A DNA stretch of 64,000 bases, from positions 367,501-431,500 of the forward strand of contig CAJNDS010002387.1 in assembly GCA_905221605.1 (NCBI GenBank). The letters run 5' to 3'. Below are positions 10,610 to 20,660 of this stretch, in pieces. Below the pieces are notes generated by a model. That model was not told the origin of the DNA. It saw nothing but the letters and a program-made list of their open reading frames with translations, and made no database searches. Origin of the DNA: Symbiodinium natans (Eukaryota; Sar; Dinophyceae; Suessiales; Symbiodiniaceae). Each line of letters begins with the position of its first letter. Position 1 is the stretch's first letter. Both the position numbers and the translations under genes were made by a program.

Positions 10610-11589
10610 GTGAGTTAGCCGCCCGATGGAGTCACTGTTCAAGCGACCATTGTCCCCCAAAGCATGGCACTCAGAATACAGTTGCATAGTTGAGGGCTTC
10701 AGGGCCAGCATCTCAGGCCTAAATCATGCACGATGACTGCAGCCTTGCTGGGCTTCAAAACCCTAAACCCTAAATCCTAAACCCCAAACCCTAAACCCTA
10801 ATTCAGGAACTCATGATCAAGCAGCCCGCCGATCCCCTGCAGCACATGCCTAGACCTCGGAGTCCTTTGGCATGTGGGATTCCGAGTGAAGGTGTGCAGA
10901 ATCAGGGTATGGCCAGCATTTCGAGGATTGTTGTAAACCCTAAACCCTGAACCCTAAACCCTAAACCCTAGCAACAATCAGAAAGTTCATGCGCGGAGCA
11001 AAACTGAGTAGCTTCACGGGCTTGGGTAGGCACTTCGGGGGATTCTCCTCAGAGCTCTCTTGGGGCGTAGAAGGTACAGGGTTTTCAGGGTGCAGGGTTT
11101 AAAGCGTGCACGCTAGCAATACTTTCTTGATTCTCGGAGGGATTCTCTGGGGGATTCGGCACACCGTTCAGGGAAGCTCTGCAGGCTTTTCTGGACTGGC
11201 GCCCCGGGCGTAGACCTGTGCGCGGAGAATCCCTGTTTTAACATCTAACAAGCCCACGCCAGGGGAGGAAGTAACTACGAAGATGGATGATAAAAAATAG
11301 TGTTGACTAGTAATAATACCCTGTAGCATTGTTTTGTACATGACAGCGGTGCCGGCAATGAGAAAAGTGCTACTGATGAGGATCATGGCAACAGTAATAA
11401 GTCATAAGTCAAACAATGACAATGTCAAAGTCATAGTCAGAAGCAAGCTCATATTAAAACTAATTCATTAAAATGTGAGCAAGATTTAGAAGTGGTACTG
11501 AACCTAACCTCTTAGTGTAACAACATGGTAATCTAATAGTATCGTACAAGAGCAACAGAGTACTACAGCAAGATAGCAAAATAGAAAAA

Positions 11590-11870
11590 TGTGGTTTTTC
11601 GATATTCGGAGTACCTCATTGGGGTCTTTTTGATCAGGGGATCCTATACGATTTGGGGTCTATGTTGGGGGTCCCTGTTTTGCGCAAAGCCCCAAACCGT
11701 GTAGGGTTTTGGGGCCGACGGGGCCTACATTGGTGTCCTTTTTGCAACGGGATCCTATAATTTGGGAGTCTATATTAGGGGTCGCTTTTTTGCCAAAATG
11801 TTTCGGGTCTTGGGGCTTTGATAAGGGGATCCCTACTATTTGGGAGTCTATATTAAGGATCCCTTTTATG
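11590..11870. mobile_element. Cluster of three partial inverted-repeat elements (GGGGATCC family)
   Basis: Three successive copies share GGGATCCTATA, TTTGGG-GTCTAT and AGGGGTCCC or GGATCCC. The first (11590-11695) is bounded by GTTTTTCGATATTCGGAGTA and its rough inverse near GGGTCCCTGTTTTGCGCAAA. Related elements lie at 33301-33408, 38735-38822, 54083-54185 and 54290-54400. Confidence 0.55.
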
Positions 11871-11884
11871 GGTTTAAGGTTTAG

Positions 11885-12002
11885 GGTAGGGTTTGGTTTA
11901 GGGTTTAGGGTTTAGGGTTTAGGGTTTAGGGTTTAGGGTTTAGGGTTTAGGGTTTAGGGTTTAGGGTTTAGGGTTTAGGGTTTAGGGTTTAGGGTTTAGG
12001 GT
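11885..12002 (+). repeat. Interstitial telomeric array, G-strand, about 16 units
   Basis: Perfect TTTAGGG over 110 bases, lying in the intron before the exon at 12261. Confidence 0.95.
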
Positions 12003-12260
12003 GTTAACCCCCAAAAGGTGTAGGGTATTGAGGCTTAGGGCCGAACTTGAAAGCTCTTTGGGGCGGAGCGAGGCTCGACTGCCTGGAGAAGGGCTATCCA
12101 ACCGGGCCGCTCAAGGTGGGATTTAGGGTTTAGGGTTTGCGGCTTAGGGTTTGGGGTTTGGGGTTTAGGGTTTAGGGTTTAGGATTTCAGGTTTAGGGTT
12201 TTCAGGTTTTTAGGGTTTAGGTGCTCGCAACACCTTACCAGGATGGATGAGTATGTATAG

Positions 12261-12364
12261 CACCTTAAGCTTTGCCGGATGATCCAGAAGAACAGCATGA
12301 CACCAATTGTGGTGGGAAATTGCGAGTCCCACAGCAAGCCCTTGGGTACCGCGATCATGACAGG
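12261..12364 (+). CDS. Exon with the start of the adenylate-kinase-like core
   Basis: Reads HLKLCRMIQKNSM, then TPIVVGNCESHSKPLGTAIM. A hydrophobic beta strand (PIVVG) followed by a loop and lysine is where adenylate kinases have their P-loop, but here it is G, six residues, K rather than G-x4-GK[ST]. The nucleotide loop is therefore degenerate or the alignment is off by one. An in-frame TAG just before 12261 requires an acceptor (TATAG). The donor is GTTTAGGG at 12365, the first unit of a telomeric array. The exon ends in phase 2, exactly completing a glycine codon with the first base of the exon at 16510. Confidence 0.6.
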
Positions 12365-12892
12365 GTTTAGGATTTAGGGTTTAGGGTTTAGGGTTTAGGG
12401 TTTAGGGTTTAGGGTTTAGGGTTTAGGGTTTGCTGTGATAGGGCGTAGATGCTGTGAAGGTTAGGTTTTGGAACAAGCTCGAAAGCGTCGTGAGGTGCGA
12501 AGAGCAGCTTTGGCCCGATTGTGGAAGGCCATCTAACACTTTTCTCCCACCCCACGCCGTCCAAGGCGGCAAAGCCACCCAAACCTGTTCCTTTTAGGGT
12601 TTAGGCCTAAACTCAAGCCAACTGCTTTCTTTACATAAAACTTCTTCATTCCGTCACGGCTTTTCACAAAAAACAAGCCTCCACAGAGGGAGAAGGACCA
12701 CGGGCCCAGGCCAGGGTCAGTCTGGGCAGCCCAGGGGCCCGGCAGAGGGGCCCAGAGTGGCCAGAGCGAAAAAGCAAAAGGGTCAGCAAGCTCAGTGAGG
12801 CTAGGCAGGGGCCCAATTCCAGGGTCTGCATGCAGAAACCAACGGAGGGGGAGAAGGGTGAAGGGGGGCAAGGCCGACACAGCCCCAGCCCA

Positions 12893-12996
12893 GGGCCCAG
12901 GGGGGCCCAGGGGCCCCAGGGGGGCCCAGGGGGCCCAGGGGGGGCCAGGGGGGGCCAGGGGGGGCCAGGGGGCCCCCAGGGGGCCCAGGGGGGGCC
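12893..12996 (+). repeat. G-rich minisatellite, copy 1 (GGGGGGCCA/CCAGGGGG)
   Basis: About ten units of roughly 9-10 bases made of CCAGGGGGG and GGCCCAGG. With four or more G-runs it could form G-quadruplexes on the + strand. Open frames over it on both strands (Pro-Gly-Trp repeats) are artefacts. Confidence 0.85.
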
Positions 12997-14017
12997 AGCG
13001 CCCCAAAACACCCCAAAACACCCAAATCAGCTTTTTTGAGCACCCGCCCTGCCTGGCCTGGCCTGAGGCCCCCTGGTCCCTGGACACGCTGCGGTGAGGG
13101 GTCCGGGTCCTCCTGGCCTGGGGGCCTTGGGGTACCCTTCCCAGAAATGCCAGCGCCATCTATCAAGACTTTGGGGTTGAGGGTATTTACTTTATTAAGG
13201 GGACCAGTACTGGTCCCCGGGAGAACCTGCTCCGGTACCGGGCCCATCGTGGGTGCTACCGTCCTCCTGGCTGCAGGAGGCGGGCAAGCGACCTGGGTCG
13301 ACCTTCGCCATAGAGGTCGAAGGGCTTAAGCGCCGCCCCCCCTCTGTAGGGGGGCGGCCTAGGCCCTGAGTTTAGGGTTTAGGGATTTAGGGATTTAGGG
13401 ATTTAGGGGCTTATGGGTTTAGGTTTTAGGGTGTAGGGTTTTGCTTTTAGGGCTCTCGCGCAAGTTTCTCGTGATCAGGGTATTTGCATACACCCCAAAC
13501 CCTATACTCTCGAACTGTGGCGTTTTGGGGGGAGGGTCATTTGATAGTCGCAGGATCCTTTGGGCCCGAAGGCAAAGATTGTCCTTCGCACCCTTGAGGC
13601 CCAATTCCCCCAACCCCACAGGCTCAACCCCCCCAGGCGATTCCTGGAAATCCCAAATTAGGGTTTAGGGTTTAGGGTTTGGGGTTTGGGGTTTGCTGTG
13701 ATAGGGCGTAGATGCTGTGAAGGTTAGGATGCAGCAGCGGCTCGAATGCCTCGGCAAATGCGCAGAGCAGCTCCTGGCCCGATATTGGAGGGCCATCAAA
13801 AACTTTTCTCCCACCCCACGCCGTCCGAGGCGGCAAAACCACCCAAACCTACTCCTTTTAGGGTTTAGGCCTAAACTCATGACAATCGCTTACTTTCAAA
13901 AAAACATTCCCCAAGAATAAGGTTTGTAGACAGGTCCCGGCTGACAGGGTTAGCGGGGGCCACAAGAGGTCAAGAGGTGGGCAGAAGGGCCAACGGAGGG
14001 TCCCAGGGCCAGGCGGG

Positions 14018-14230
14018 CGGGGTGGGGGGGGGCCAGGGGGGGCCAGGGGGGGGAGCGCGGCCAGGGGGCCAGGGCCATAGGGCCAGGGGGGCCAGGGCGG
14101 GTCAGGGGAGCCAGGAAGGGCCACTGGCCAGGAGTCGCCAGGGGGGGCCAAGGGGGGCCAGGGGGGGCCCAGGGGGGGCCAGGGGGGGCCAGGGGGGGCC
14201 AGGGGGGGCCAGGGGGGGCCAGGGGGGGGG
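14018..14230 (+). repeat. G-rich minisatellite, copy 2, expanded
   Basis: The same unit as at 12893 but about twice as long, with eight near-identical CCAGGGGGGG units between 14128 and 14230. The two paralogous arrays have expanded to different lengths. Confidence 0.85.
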
Positions 14231-15448
14231 TCAGAGGAAAAAGCCACAATTCAGCTTTTTGAGCACCCGCTCTGCCTGGCCTGGCCTGAGGCTCCCTGGT
14301 CCCTGGACAGGCTGCGGTGGGGGGTCGGGGTCCTCCTGGCCTGGGGGCCTTGGGGTACCCCCCCCCGAAATGCCAGCGCCAGGGTCAAGACCTTGTTTTT
14401 AGGGTTTTTACTTTATTAGGGGACCAGTACTGGTCCCTGAAAAAACCTGCTCCGGTACCGGGCCCATCGTGGGTGCTACCGACCTCCGGGCTGCAGGAGG
14501 CGGGCAAGCGACCTGGGTCGACTTTCGCCATAGAGGTCGAAGCCGCCCCCCCTCTGTAGGGGGGCGGCCTAGGCCCTGAGTTTGGGGTTCAGGGTTGAGG
14601 GTTTAGTTTAGGGTTTAGGGTTTCTCCACCCCAAGCCCTGAAACCCTCCGCCCTAAGCCCGGCTCCCGCGCAGGTGTTTGTGTGTTCGCCGCCGGGCTTG
14701 GGCTCCTTGCAAGCATGCCAGGTTCGGAATATTTAGGAAGCTTGGAGTCACACAGCTTTGCTACTGTTTCAATAGGGTGGTTCGGGAAATGAGGCATTAC
14801 ATGGTACAGATCATGGTGCAGTACATGTTCATGCCTTTATTCCTATCTTCTCTGGATTTGCTTTCGGGAGAAGAAGACTGTTGGTACTAAGAATCAGCTA
14901 GTTTCATCCTCTAGTACACTGAATTAACCTGGTATTCATCTTACCGTTTCCCCAAAGCATTTCCTCGGGCTTCATGTTATGCCAAGAAGAATCCAACCCT
15001 CGTTTGATTCCTGGAGCTCAGAGAAGCCATCACACTTGAATGCCTACATCCCTAAACCCCTGAAACCCTTAAACCCCCAAAGCCCCAAAACCCTAAAACC
15101 CTAAAACCCCACGCCTCAATTTCGAACCTGCTGGAAGCCGGGATTCCAAAAACATGTTCGGGCTGCAGACCAGCGAGCCCAACCCTCGTCCACTGTTTTT
15201 TGGCAGTTGTCCCATGTATGGCCCCCTTTTGGGGCTCAAGGGCGTTGGGTTTAGGATTTAGGGTTTAGCGTTTTGGGGTTTAGGGTTTAGGGGGTTGGGG
15301 CGTAGGGCATACCACAGGAACCCCGCTCTTAGGGTAGTATGTGCGCTCAAAACGGTTCCCCCTAGATGCCCCTTATATACCCTATACGAATTCAGGGCCC
15401 ATACATCAGAACCCTTTAAAGGAGGTTAGGGACCATATGAAGGGCCCA

Positions 15449-15532
15449 TGAAACCCTAAACCCTAAACCCTAATCCCTAAACCCTAAACCCTAAACCCTA
15501 AACCCTAAACCCTAAACCCTAAACCCTTAGAC
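15449..15532 (-). repeat. Interstitial telomeric array, C-strand
   Basis: About eleven CCCTAAA units, with one CCCTAAT, followed by AGACCCAGAAG. Confidence 0.9.
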
Positions 15533-16430
15533 CCAGAAGAAAAACAGACATGACCCCCGGATCGGGCCCAAAGAAGCGCTCCCCCAGCACTTCCCTGATG
15601 AGGCAGGGAGAGATTTGCCAGGAGCGGCAGTCATGAAATTGTTTGGGGCATTTGGGGGGCTGGGGGTTTAGGGTTTAGGGTTTAGGGTTTAGGGTTCAGG
15701 GTTGGAGGGTGTGGTGTGTTCAGGGCTCAGGGGTTAGGGGCATCAGGTAGTGGATGAACTTTGTCTCCAAGACCCCATCACCGACTGCTTGTGAGGCTCT
15801 CCGCGCTTCAGAATGTTCCCTGATGAAACTCTAAACCCTAGACCCTTGCACCTGAAGATTTGAGCTCCAAACCCTGAAGGCACAAAGCTTTATGAACCTT
15901 TGTTTCACCGACTGGGACTCACAGCAGGCCCTTAGTTATTCCATTTTTTCAGGGTTTGGATTCCCTGAGAAGCCCCTTTTGAGCAAAGAAGGGCACCACT
16001 TTTGGTTCCTAGCTTACTCTTGGGTTCAGCCGACTGATTCCTAAAACTCCAAAAGCCCAACTCACCCTGCAGATCTCCAATCATATTCAGGATAACGCTA
16101 GCAGGAGCAGGAGGAGGAGGAGGAGCAGGAGGAGGAGGAGTCCTAATAATTCAAAAAAATGTAGAAAAGTCAATGGAGCCTCGAACCCCCAAACCCTGCC
16201 TTGAGCCCTAAACCCCTAAACCCCGACGTTAACCCTAGTGCGCGCATCCCAGACCCCAAACCCAAAGCCCCAAACCCCAAACCTAAATCATCAACCCCAA
16301 ACCCCCAACCCTAACCCCCCAGCCCTGAACCCCAAACCCTAAACCCCCAAACAAAACCCAAACGAAACCGAAAGTAAACCCCAAAACCCTAGCCCTAGAT
16401 CCTAAACCCCAAACGAAACCCAAACTCAAC

Positions 16431-16506
16431 CCCAAACCCTAAACCCTAAACCCTAAACCCTAAACCCTAAACCCTAAACCCTAAACCCTAAACCCTAAAC
16501 CCTAAA
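16431..16506 (-). repeat. C-strand telomeric array abutting an exon acceptor
   Basis: About eleven CCCTAAA units. The last runs CCCTAAACAG directly into the exon at 16510, so the array's own end supplies the acceptor AG followed by G. No clear pyrimidine tract exists other than the C's of the repeat. Confidence 0.9.
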
Positions 16507-16509
16507 CAG

Positions 16510-16612
16510 GAAGCTCGCGGAGCGGCATGGTCTGGTCTACGTCGGATCGGCGGAGCTTCTCAGAGAGGCCGGCGCCCGACCCCCGGTGGCTGAGGCTGGG
16601 GAGGCCCCTGGG
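16510..16612 (+). CDS. Adenylate-kinase-like exon bounded on both sides by telomeric arrays
   Basis: Reads KLAERHGLVYVGSAELLREA then GARPPVAEAGEAPG. The segment matches the adenylate kinase region in which the helix after the P-loop is followed by a short strand and the AMP-site motif G/S-D/E-LLR. It starts in phase 2 (completing a codon from 12364) and ends in phase 0. The acceptor is CCCTAAACAG with G following. The donor is GTTTAGGG at 16613. Thus a 103-bp exon sits between a C-strand and a G-strand array that face each other. Confidence 0.65.
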
Positions 16613-16719
16613 GTTTAGGGTTTAGGGTTTAGGGTTTAGGGTTTAGGGTTTAGGGTTTAGGGTTTAGGGTTTAGGGTTTAGGGTTTAGGGTTTAGGGTTT
16701 AGGGTTTAGGGTTTAGGGT
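16613..16719 (+). repeat. G-strand telomeric array abutting an exon donor, 15 units
   Basis: Perfect TTTAGGG units beginning one base after GGG of the exon, so GTTTAGGG is the donor candidate. Confidence 0.95.
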
Positions 16720-17177
16720 AACTTGGCTTTGGGTTGAGGGACTTTAGGGACTTTAGGGAACGTAGGGCTTGAAGAACTCGGAAGGCTTGGAGGGTTATTA
16801 AGGGCTGCGCGACTTCTTTGGTGTGTGGAGGATTTGAGGGGTTTTGGGTTTTTGGGTCTTGGGTTTTGGGTTTTGGGTCTTGGGTTTTGGGTTTTGGGTT
16901 TAGAGGGTTCATGGTCATGTAGTTTTTTGGGAGCCTCGTTTTGGGCTGCGGGGCGCTGGAGCATTTAGGGCCTTCAGGATTCAAGGTTTGGGGGCCTGAA
17001 GGGTTTTAATGGAGGGCGTTAAGGGTTTAAGGGCTTTAGGGCCTTAAGGGCGTCAAGGGTGTAGGGCTTTAAGTGCTTTAAGTGCTTTAGGGCCTTAAGG
17101 GCCTGAAGGGTTTTAAGGGTTTTAAGGGCTTTAGGGGTTTAAATGGTAGGGGTGCCATGGGGTTGCTAGATCCCCCA

Positions 17178-17275
17178 TGCCCCCCACCCCCCCCCCCCAC
17201 CCCCCCCCACCCCCCCCCCACCCCCCCCCCCCACCCCGCCCCCCCACCCCCCCCCCCCCCACCCCCCCCCCCCCT
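17178..17275. repeat. C-homopolymer tract with regular A interruptions
   Basis: Runs of 8-14 C separated by single A (or CCG) for almost 100 bases. The opposite strand is a strong G-quadruplex former. Glycine-rich frames over it are artefacts. Confidence 0.9.
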
Positions 17276-17307
17276 CAACTTTTGGGTTCAGGGTTCAGGG
17301 TTCCCTA

Positions 17308-17404
17308 AAAACCCTAAACCCTAAACCCTAAACCCTAAACCCTAAACCCTAAACCCTAAACCCTAAACCCTAAACCCTAAACCCTAAACCCTAAACCCTA
17401 AACC
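17308..17404 (-). repeat. Interstitial telomeric array, C-strand, about 13 units
   Basis: Perfect CCCTAAA, ending AAACCTCTCCTACC. Confidence 0.95.
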
Positions 17405-17433
17405 TCTCCTACCATATAATTATAAACCTTAAT

Positions 17434-17860
17434 GGTATTCGTGGGCAAGGCCCAAATATTCGTGGGCAAGGCCCAAAGATTCGTGGGCAAGGCCCAAATA
17501 TTCGTGGGCAAGGCCCAAAATCCGGATTTTGGGCCTTGCCCACGAATTTTTGGGCCTTGCCCACGAATCTTTGGGCCTTGCCCACGAATTTCTGGCGTTG
17601 CTGGTTCGTGGGCAAGGCCCAAAAATTCGTGGGCAAGGCCCAAATATTCGTGGGCAAGGCCCAAATATTCGTGGGCAAGGCCCAAATATTCGTGGGCAAG
17701 GCCCAAATATTCGTGGGCAAGGCCCAAATATTCGTGGGCAAGGCCCAAATATTCGTGGGCAAGGCCCAAGTATTCGTGGGCAAGGCCCAAATATTCGTGG
17801 GCAAGGCCCAAGTATTCGTGGGCAAGGCCCAAAAATTCGTGGGCAAGGCCCAAGGCCCAC
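17434..17860. repeat. 21-bp satellite with an internal inverted block, open in six frames
   Basis: The unit is TATTCGTGGGCAAGGCCCAAA (21 bp, written here as positions 17458-17478 and onward). Four units run forward (17434-17520), three run inverted (17524-17590), then about twelve run forward to 17860. The switch point CCCAAAATCCGGATTTTGGG is a perfect palindrome near 17523. Because 21 is a multiple of three and the unit has no stop, every frame is open (heptapeptides such as GLAHEYL or FVGKAQI). I do not take these as genes. GGGCAAGGCCC gives each unit a small dyad. Confidence 0.9.
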
Positions 17861-17924
17861 AATGCCCTTGAGACCCTAAACCGTTGAGCCCCTAAACCCT
17901 TGAGACCCTAAACACTTGAGACCC

Positions 17925-18790
17925 TAATTAGGGTTTCAGGGCCTCAAGGCCTGGCGTTTAGGGTTTCAAGGGTGGCCCCAAGGCATGGCGTTTAGGGTTT
18001 CAAGGCCTCAGGGCCTCAGGGCCTGTGTTTAGGGTTTCAGGGCCCAGCGTTTAGGGTTTCAAGGCCTCAGGGCCTGTGTTTAGGGTTTCAGGGCCTCAGG
18101 GCCTGTGTTTAGGGTTTCAGGTCCCAGCGTTTAGGGTTTCAAGGCCTCAGGGCCTGTGTTTAGGGTTTCAGGGCCTCAGGGCCTGTGTTTAGGGTTTCAG
18201 GGCCCAGCGTTTAGGGTTTGAAGGTATCAGGGCCTGTGTTTAGGGTTTCAGGGCCTCAGGGCCTGTGTTTAGGGTTTCAGGGCCCAGCGTTTAGGGTTTC
18301 AAGGCCTCAAAGCCTGTGCTTAGGGTTTCAAGGCCTCAGGGCCTGTGTTTAGGGTTTCACGGCCCAGCGTTTAGGGTTTCAAGGCCTCAAAGCCTGTGTT
18401 TAGGGTTTCAGGGCCTCAGGGCCTGTGTTTAGGCTTTCAGGGCCCAGCGTTTGGGGTTTCAAGGCCTCAGGGCCTGTGTTTAGGGTTTCAGGGCCTCAGG
18501 GCCTGCGTTTAGGGTTTCAGGGCCCAGCGTTTAGGGTTTCAAGGCCTCAGGGCCTGTGTTTAGGGTTTCAAGGCCTCAGGGCCCAGCGTTTAGGGTTTCA
18601 AGGCCTCAGGGCCTGTGTTTAGGGTTTCAGGGCCTCAGGGCCTGTGTTTAGGGTTTGAGGGCCTCAGGGCCTGTGTTTAGGGTTTCAGGGCCAAGCGTTT
18701 AGGGTTTCAAGGCCTAGGGCCCAGCGTTTAGGGTTTCAAGGCCTCAAGGCCTGTGTTTAGGGTTTCAAGGCCTCAACGCCGTGTTTTTTC
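17925..18790 (+). repeat. Higher-order minisatellite containing a telomeric word
   Basis: Two monomers alternate: TTTAGGGTTTCAGGGCCTCA plus GGGCCTGTG (29 bp) and TTTAGGGTTTCAGGGCCCAG plus CG (22 bp). They combine into an approximately 80-bp higher-order unit (29+29+22) repeated about ten times. Each monomer begins with one TTTAGGG, so a telomeric unit has been captured into an ordinary satellite and spread with it. Confidence 0.85.
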
Positions 18791-18884
18791 AAGTTTTTCA
18801 GGGTTTTTCAAGGTTTTTCAATTTTTTTTTAAGGTTTCATGTTTCTTCGGGTTTTTTTCAGGGTTTTACTGAGCTGCCCCCGCG

Positions 18885-19435
18885 ACCTTTTCACAGCCTA
18901 ATTTCGGTCAAGGGGGGGTCGTATTTTTGGATTTTAAAGGCAAAATAGTCTTTGGAGACCCTCCTTGCCTCAAACTCCGACCCCCCCTTGAGAGGGAAAG
19001 TTTGCTTCAAAAACACCCCAAAAGGGACCTCGTCGATTGTCGCTTGCAGGCTTGAAAGGCGCCCCCACCCCCCCCCGCCCCGGTTCTGCAGGACTGGTCC
19101 CTGGAAACTGCGTTTCAAACGTTGCGTGGACAGCTGGCAATTTCCCTCAGCTGGCTTCTGATGCAGGCTTGGCCTAGACCCGCAATGAAAATGCGAATTT
19201 TTAGTACTGAAATCGAGGGTTCTGGGTGGCCTCTCGTTTTCTGGGTTTTTGTGTTTTTCAAGTTTTTCAAGACTTTTCCGCGACCTTTTTCACAATGATT
19301 TTGGTCAGGGGGGGGGGTCATTTTTCGATTTTAAAGGCAAAACAATCTTCGGAGACCCCCCCTTGCCTCGAACTCCGACCCCCCCATGAGGGAAAATTTA
19401 CTTCCAAAAACACCCCCAAATGGGGGGGACCCCAG
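18885..19435 (+). repeat. Two-copy tandem duplication, about 395-bp period
   Basis: 18880-19035 and 19278-19435 share GCGACCTTTTTCACA, GGTCAGGGGGGGTC, ATTTTAAAGGCAAAA, CTCCGACCCCCC and CAAAAACACCCC with scattered changes. The sequence between is not repeated. No coding signal is convincing. Confidence 0.75.
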
Positions 19436-19718
19436 GCTTGTTTTTTTCCTTCTTTTTTTCAGGGTTTTTTCATTTTTTAATTTTTTTTCAAGGTTTGAGC
19501 CTCAGTTTAGGATTTCAAGACCTCAAAGCCTCGCGTGGTTTAGTATCTCCACCTCCTCGTTTGTTAAGTGGAAGTCATTCATTTTGTTATTGAACCATCC
19601 TAATAAAAAGAAGAAACTTTTTATTTCTTAATGTTATGGGAACTTCGGGTGGGTGGGTATTTTTCGATGTTCTAAACACAGAGCCTAAACGAGAAACTGC
19701 TCGACCAGGAGCTCTTGA

Positions 19719-19841
19719 ACCCTAAACCCTAAACCCTAAACCCTAAACCCTAAACCCTAAACCCTAAACCCTAAACCCTAAACCCTAAACCCTAAACCCT
19801 AAACCCTAAACCCTAAACCCTAAACCCTAAACCCTAAACCC
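19719..19841 (-). repeat. Interstitial telomeric array, C-strand, about 17 units
   Basis: Perfect CCCTAAA, followed by CAGCCCTGTCGGGGACTGG. Confidence 0.95.
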
Positions 19842-19879
19842 AGCCCTGTCGGGGACTGGAGGTGCCTACTCTGGCCTTG

Positions 19880-20190
19880 TCGCTGCAAAGGGACCCTAAA
19901 CCCTAAACCCTAAACCCTAAACCCTAAACCCCAGTGCGCGCTGTTGCCAGCTTCTGCAGTCCTGGCTGCGCCCTGTCACGGACGTCGCTCCCTGTCGTTG
20001 AAAGTAAGCTCGCAAAGCATCAGACGGCAAAATGCATTCGAGGAGTCGGCATGCCTAAACCCTAAACCCTAAACCCTAAACCCTAAACCCTAAACCCTAA
20101 ACCCTAAACCCTAAACCCTAAACCCTAAACCCTAAACCGTCACGAGGGACCAGTGCACGCTGTCGTGAGCTCTGCAGTCCTCGCCCTGGA
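19880..20190 (-). repeat. Paralogous pair of sites, one with and one without a telomeric insert
   Basis: At 19889 GGGACC is followed by a C-strand array (about five units) and then CAGTGCGCGCTGTTG and, a little on, TCTGCAGTCCT. At 20147 a related sequence reads GGGACCAGTGCACGCTGTCG without a break, then TCTGCAGTCCT. The pair looks like a filled and an empty copy of one site. A further C-strand array (20053-20138) lies directly before the second copy. Confidence 0.6.
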
Positions 20191-20270
20191 GGCCGCCAAG
20201 AAGCCTATAGAGGTTTAGGGTTTAGGGTTTAGGGTTGAGGGTTTAGGGTTATGGCCTATGGTAGTTGCAG

Positions 20271-20346
20271 CCCTGCTGTCCTCAGTCCCCACAACGGGGA
20301 ACGTGATGCCTGAGCAGGAAGTGTCCGCTGAGGTTCCGGAAAGCCC
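20271..20346 (+). CDS. Candidate adenylate-kinase exon
   Basis: Open in one frame with coding composition: ALLSSVPTTGNVMPEQEVSA. The G-x-V-M-P-E-x-E-V pattern resembles the adenylate kinase segment that follows the LLR motif (G-x-x-VP-x-E-V), and it lies in the right order between 16510 and 22048. The acceptor TTGCAG lies at 20265-20270. The phase (1) does not join 16612 directly, so either an exon between is missed or the boundary is wrong. The right end is uncertain. Confidence 0.35.
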
Positions 20347-20660
20347 TTTCGGCCCTGCAAATCCTATAAACTCCCTAAACCCTAAACCCTAAACCCTAAA
20401 CCCTTTTAAGCCCTCCAAACACTAAACCCTAAACCCTGCAAGCCCTATAAGCCCTATAAACACTATACACCCCATTGACCTTAAAGCTTGAACCTCGTAT
20501 ATACCTTACACTACATACTCCACGAGACCCCAGAACTAAACCCTGGACCCTAAACACCCCAAGGTTTAGGGTTTAGGGACTAGGGCACCCACCCTCTTAG
20601 GATCCTCAGTCGTGTTGCTTATGTTCAGGTCTTAGGGTTTCGGTTTGAGTTTCAGGGCAC

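Larger units (their letters stand above)
10610..12260 (+). other. Intron of the adenylate-kinase-domain gene
   Basis: Begins GTGAGT and ends TATAG. It holds short CCCTAAA arrays (10748-10802, 10937-10970), AT-rich DNA (11280-11600), the GGGGATCC element cluster at 11590-11870, a long G-strand array (11885-12002) and more TTTAGGG variants (12121-12222). A GC-rich open island at 12036-12114 ending in GTGGGA may be an additional exon, but it is not needed for phase agreement. Confidence 0.45.
12432..14580 (+). repeat. Tandem segmental duplication, two diverged copies of about 1.25 kb
   Basis: Copy 1 (about 12432-13370) and copy 2 (about 13692-14580) share TGCTGTGATAGGGCGTAGAT at their start. 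They also share the segment around CACCCCACGCCGTCCGAGGC, a G-rich minisatellite, TGCCTGGCCTGGCCTGAGGC, a 20-bp palindrome in copy 1 (13199-13218, GGGGACCAGTACTGGTCCCC; shortened in copy 2), and a 10-bp-stem hairpin (13332-13358; 14542-14568). Copy 2 keeps a longer open stretch (CAEQLLARYWRAIKNF), suggesting that the unit once contained an exon. Confidence 0.8.
12365..16509 (+). other. 4.1-kb intron bounded by telomeric arrays
   Basis: Starts as GTTTAGGG (array 12365-12431) and ends CCCTAAACAG (array 16431-16506). Inside are the 1.26-kb tandem duplication with GGGGGGCC minisatellites (12432-14580), arrays at 15449-15532 (C-strand), 15665-15697 and 16424-16506, a GGA microsatellite (16100-16140), and an open GC-rich island at about 15540-15660 (IGPKEALPQHFPDEAG) that might be a skipped or foreign exon. 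The next exon continues the reading frame directly. Confidence 0.5.
16720..20270 (+). other. Intron stretch of stacked minisatellites and arrays
   Basis: Holds GGGCTTTAAGGG words (16980-17130), a C-homopolymer tract (17178-17275), a C-strand array (17308-17404), the 21-bp inverted/direct repeat (17434-17860), the telomere-containing higher-order minisatellite (17925-18790), a two-copy tandem duplication (18885-19435), and C-strand arrays at 19719-19841, 19892-19931 and 20053-20138. No exon is clearly visible, though phase bookkeeping suggests one is missing before 20271. Confidence 0.5.

Noticed and set aside
12533-14402. Long open frames rich in Pro, Gly and Trp on both strands (for example 208 codons, minus strand)
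   Set aside because: They follow the GGGGGGCC minisatellite, are open on both strands at once and have no conserved domain.
17398-17887. Six overlapping frames of 110-155 codons with heptapeptide repeats
   Set aside because: A 21-bp stop-free satellite forces all frames open; there is no evidence of coding.
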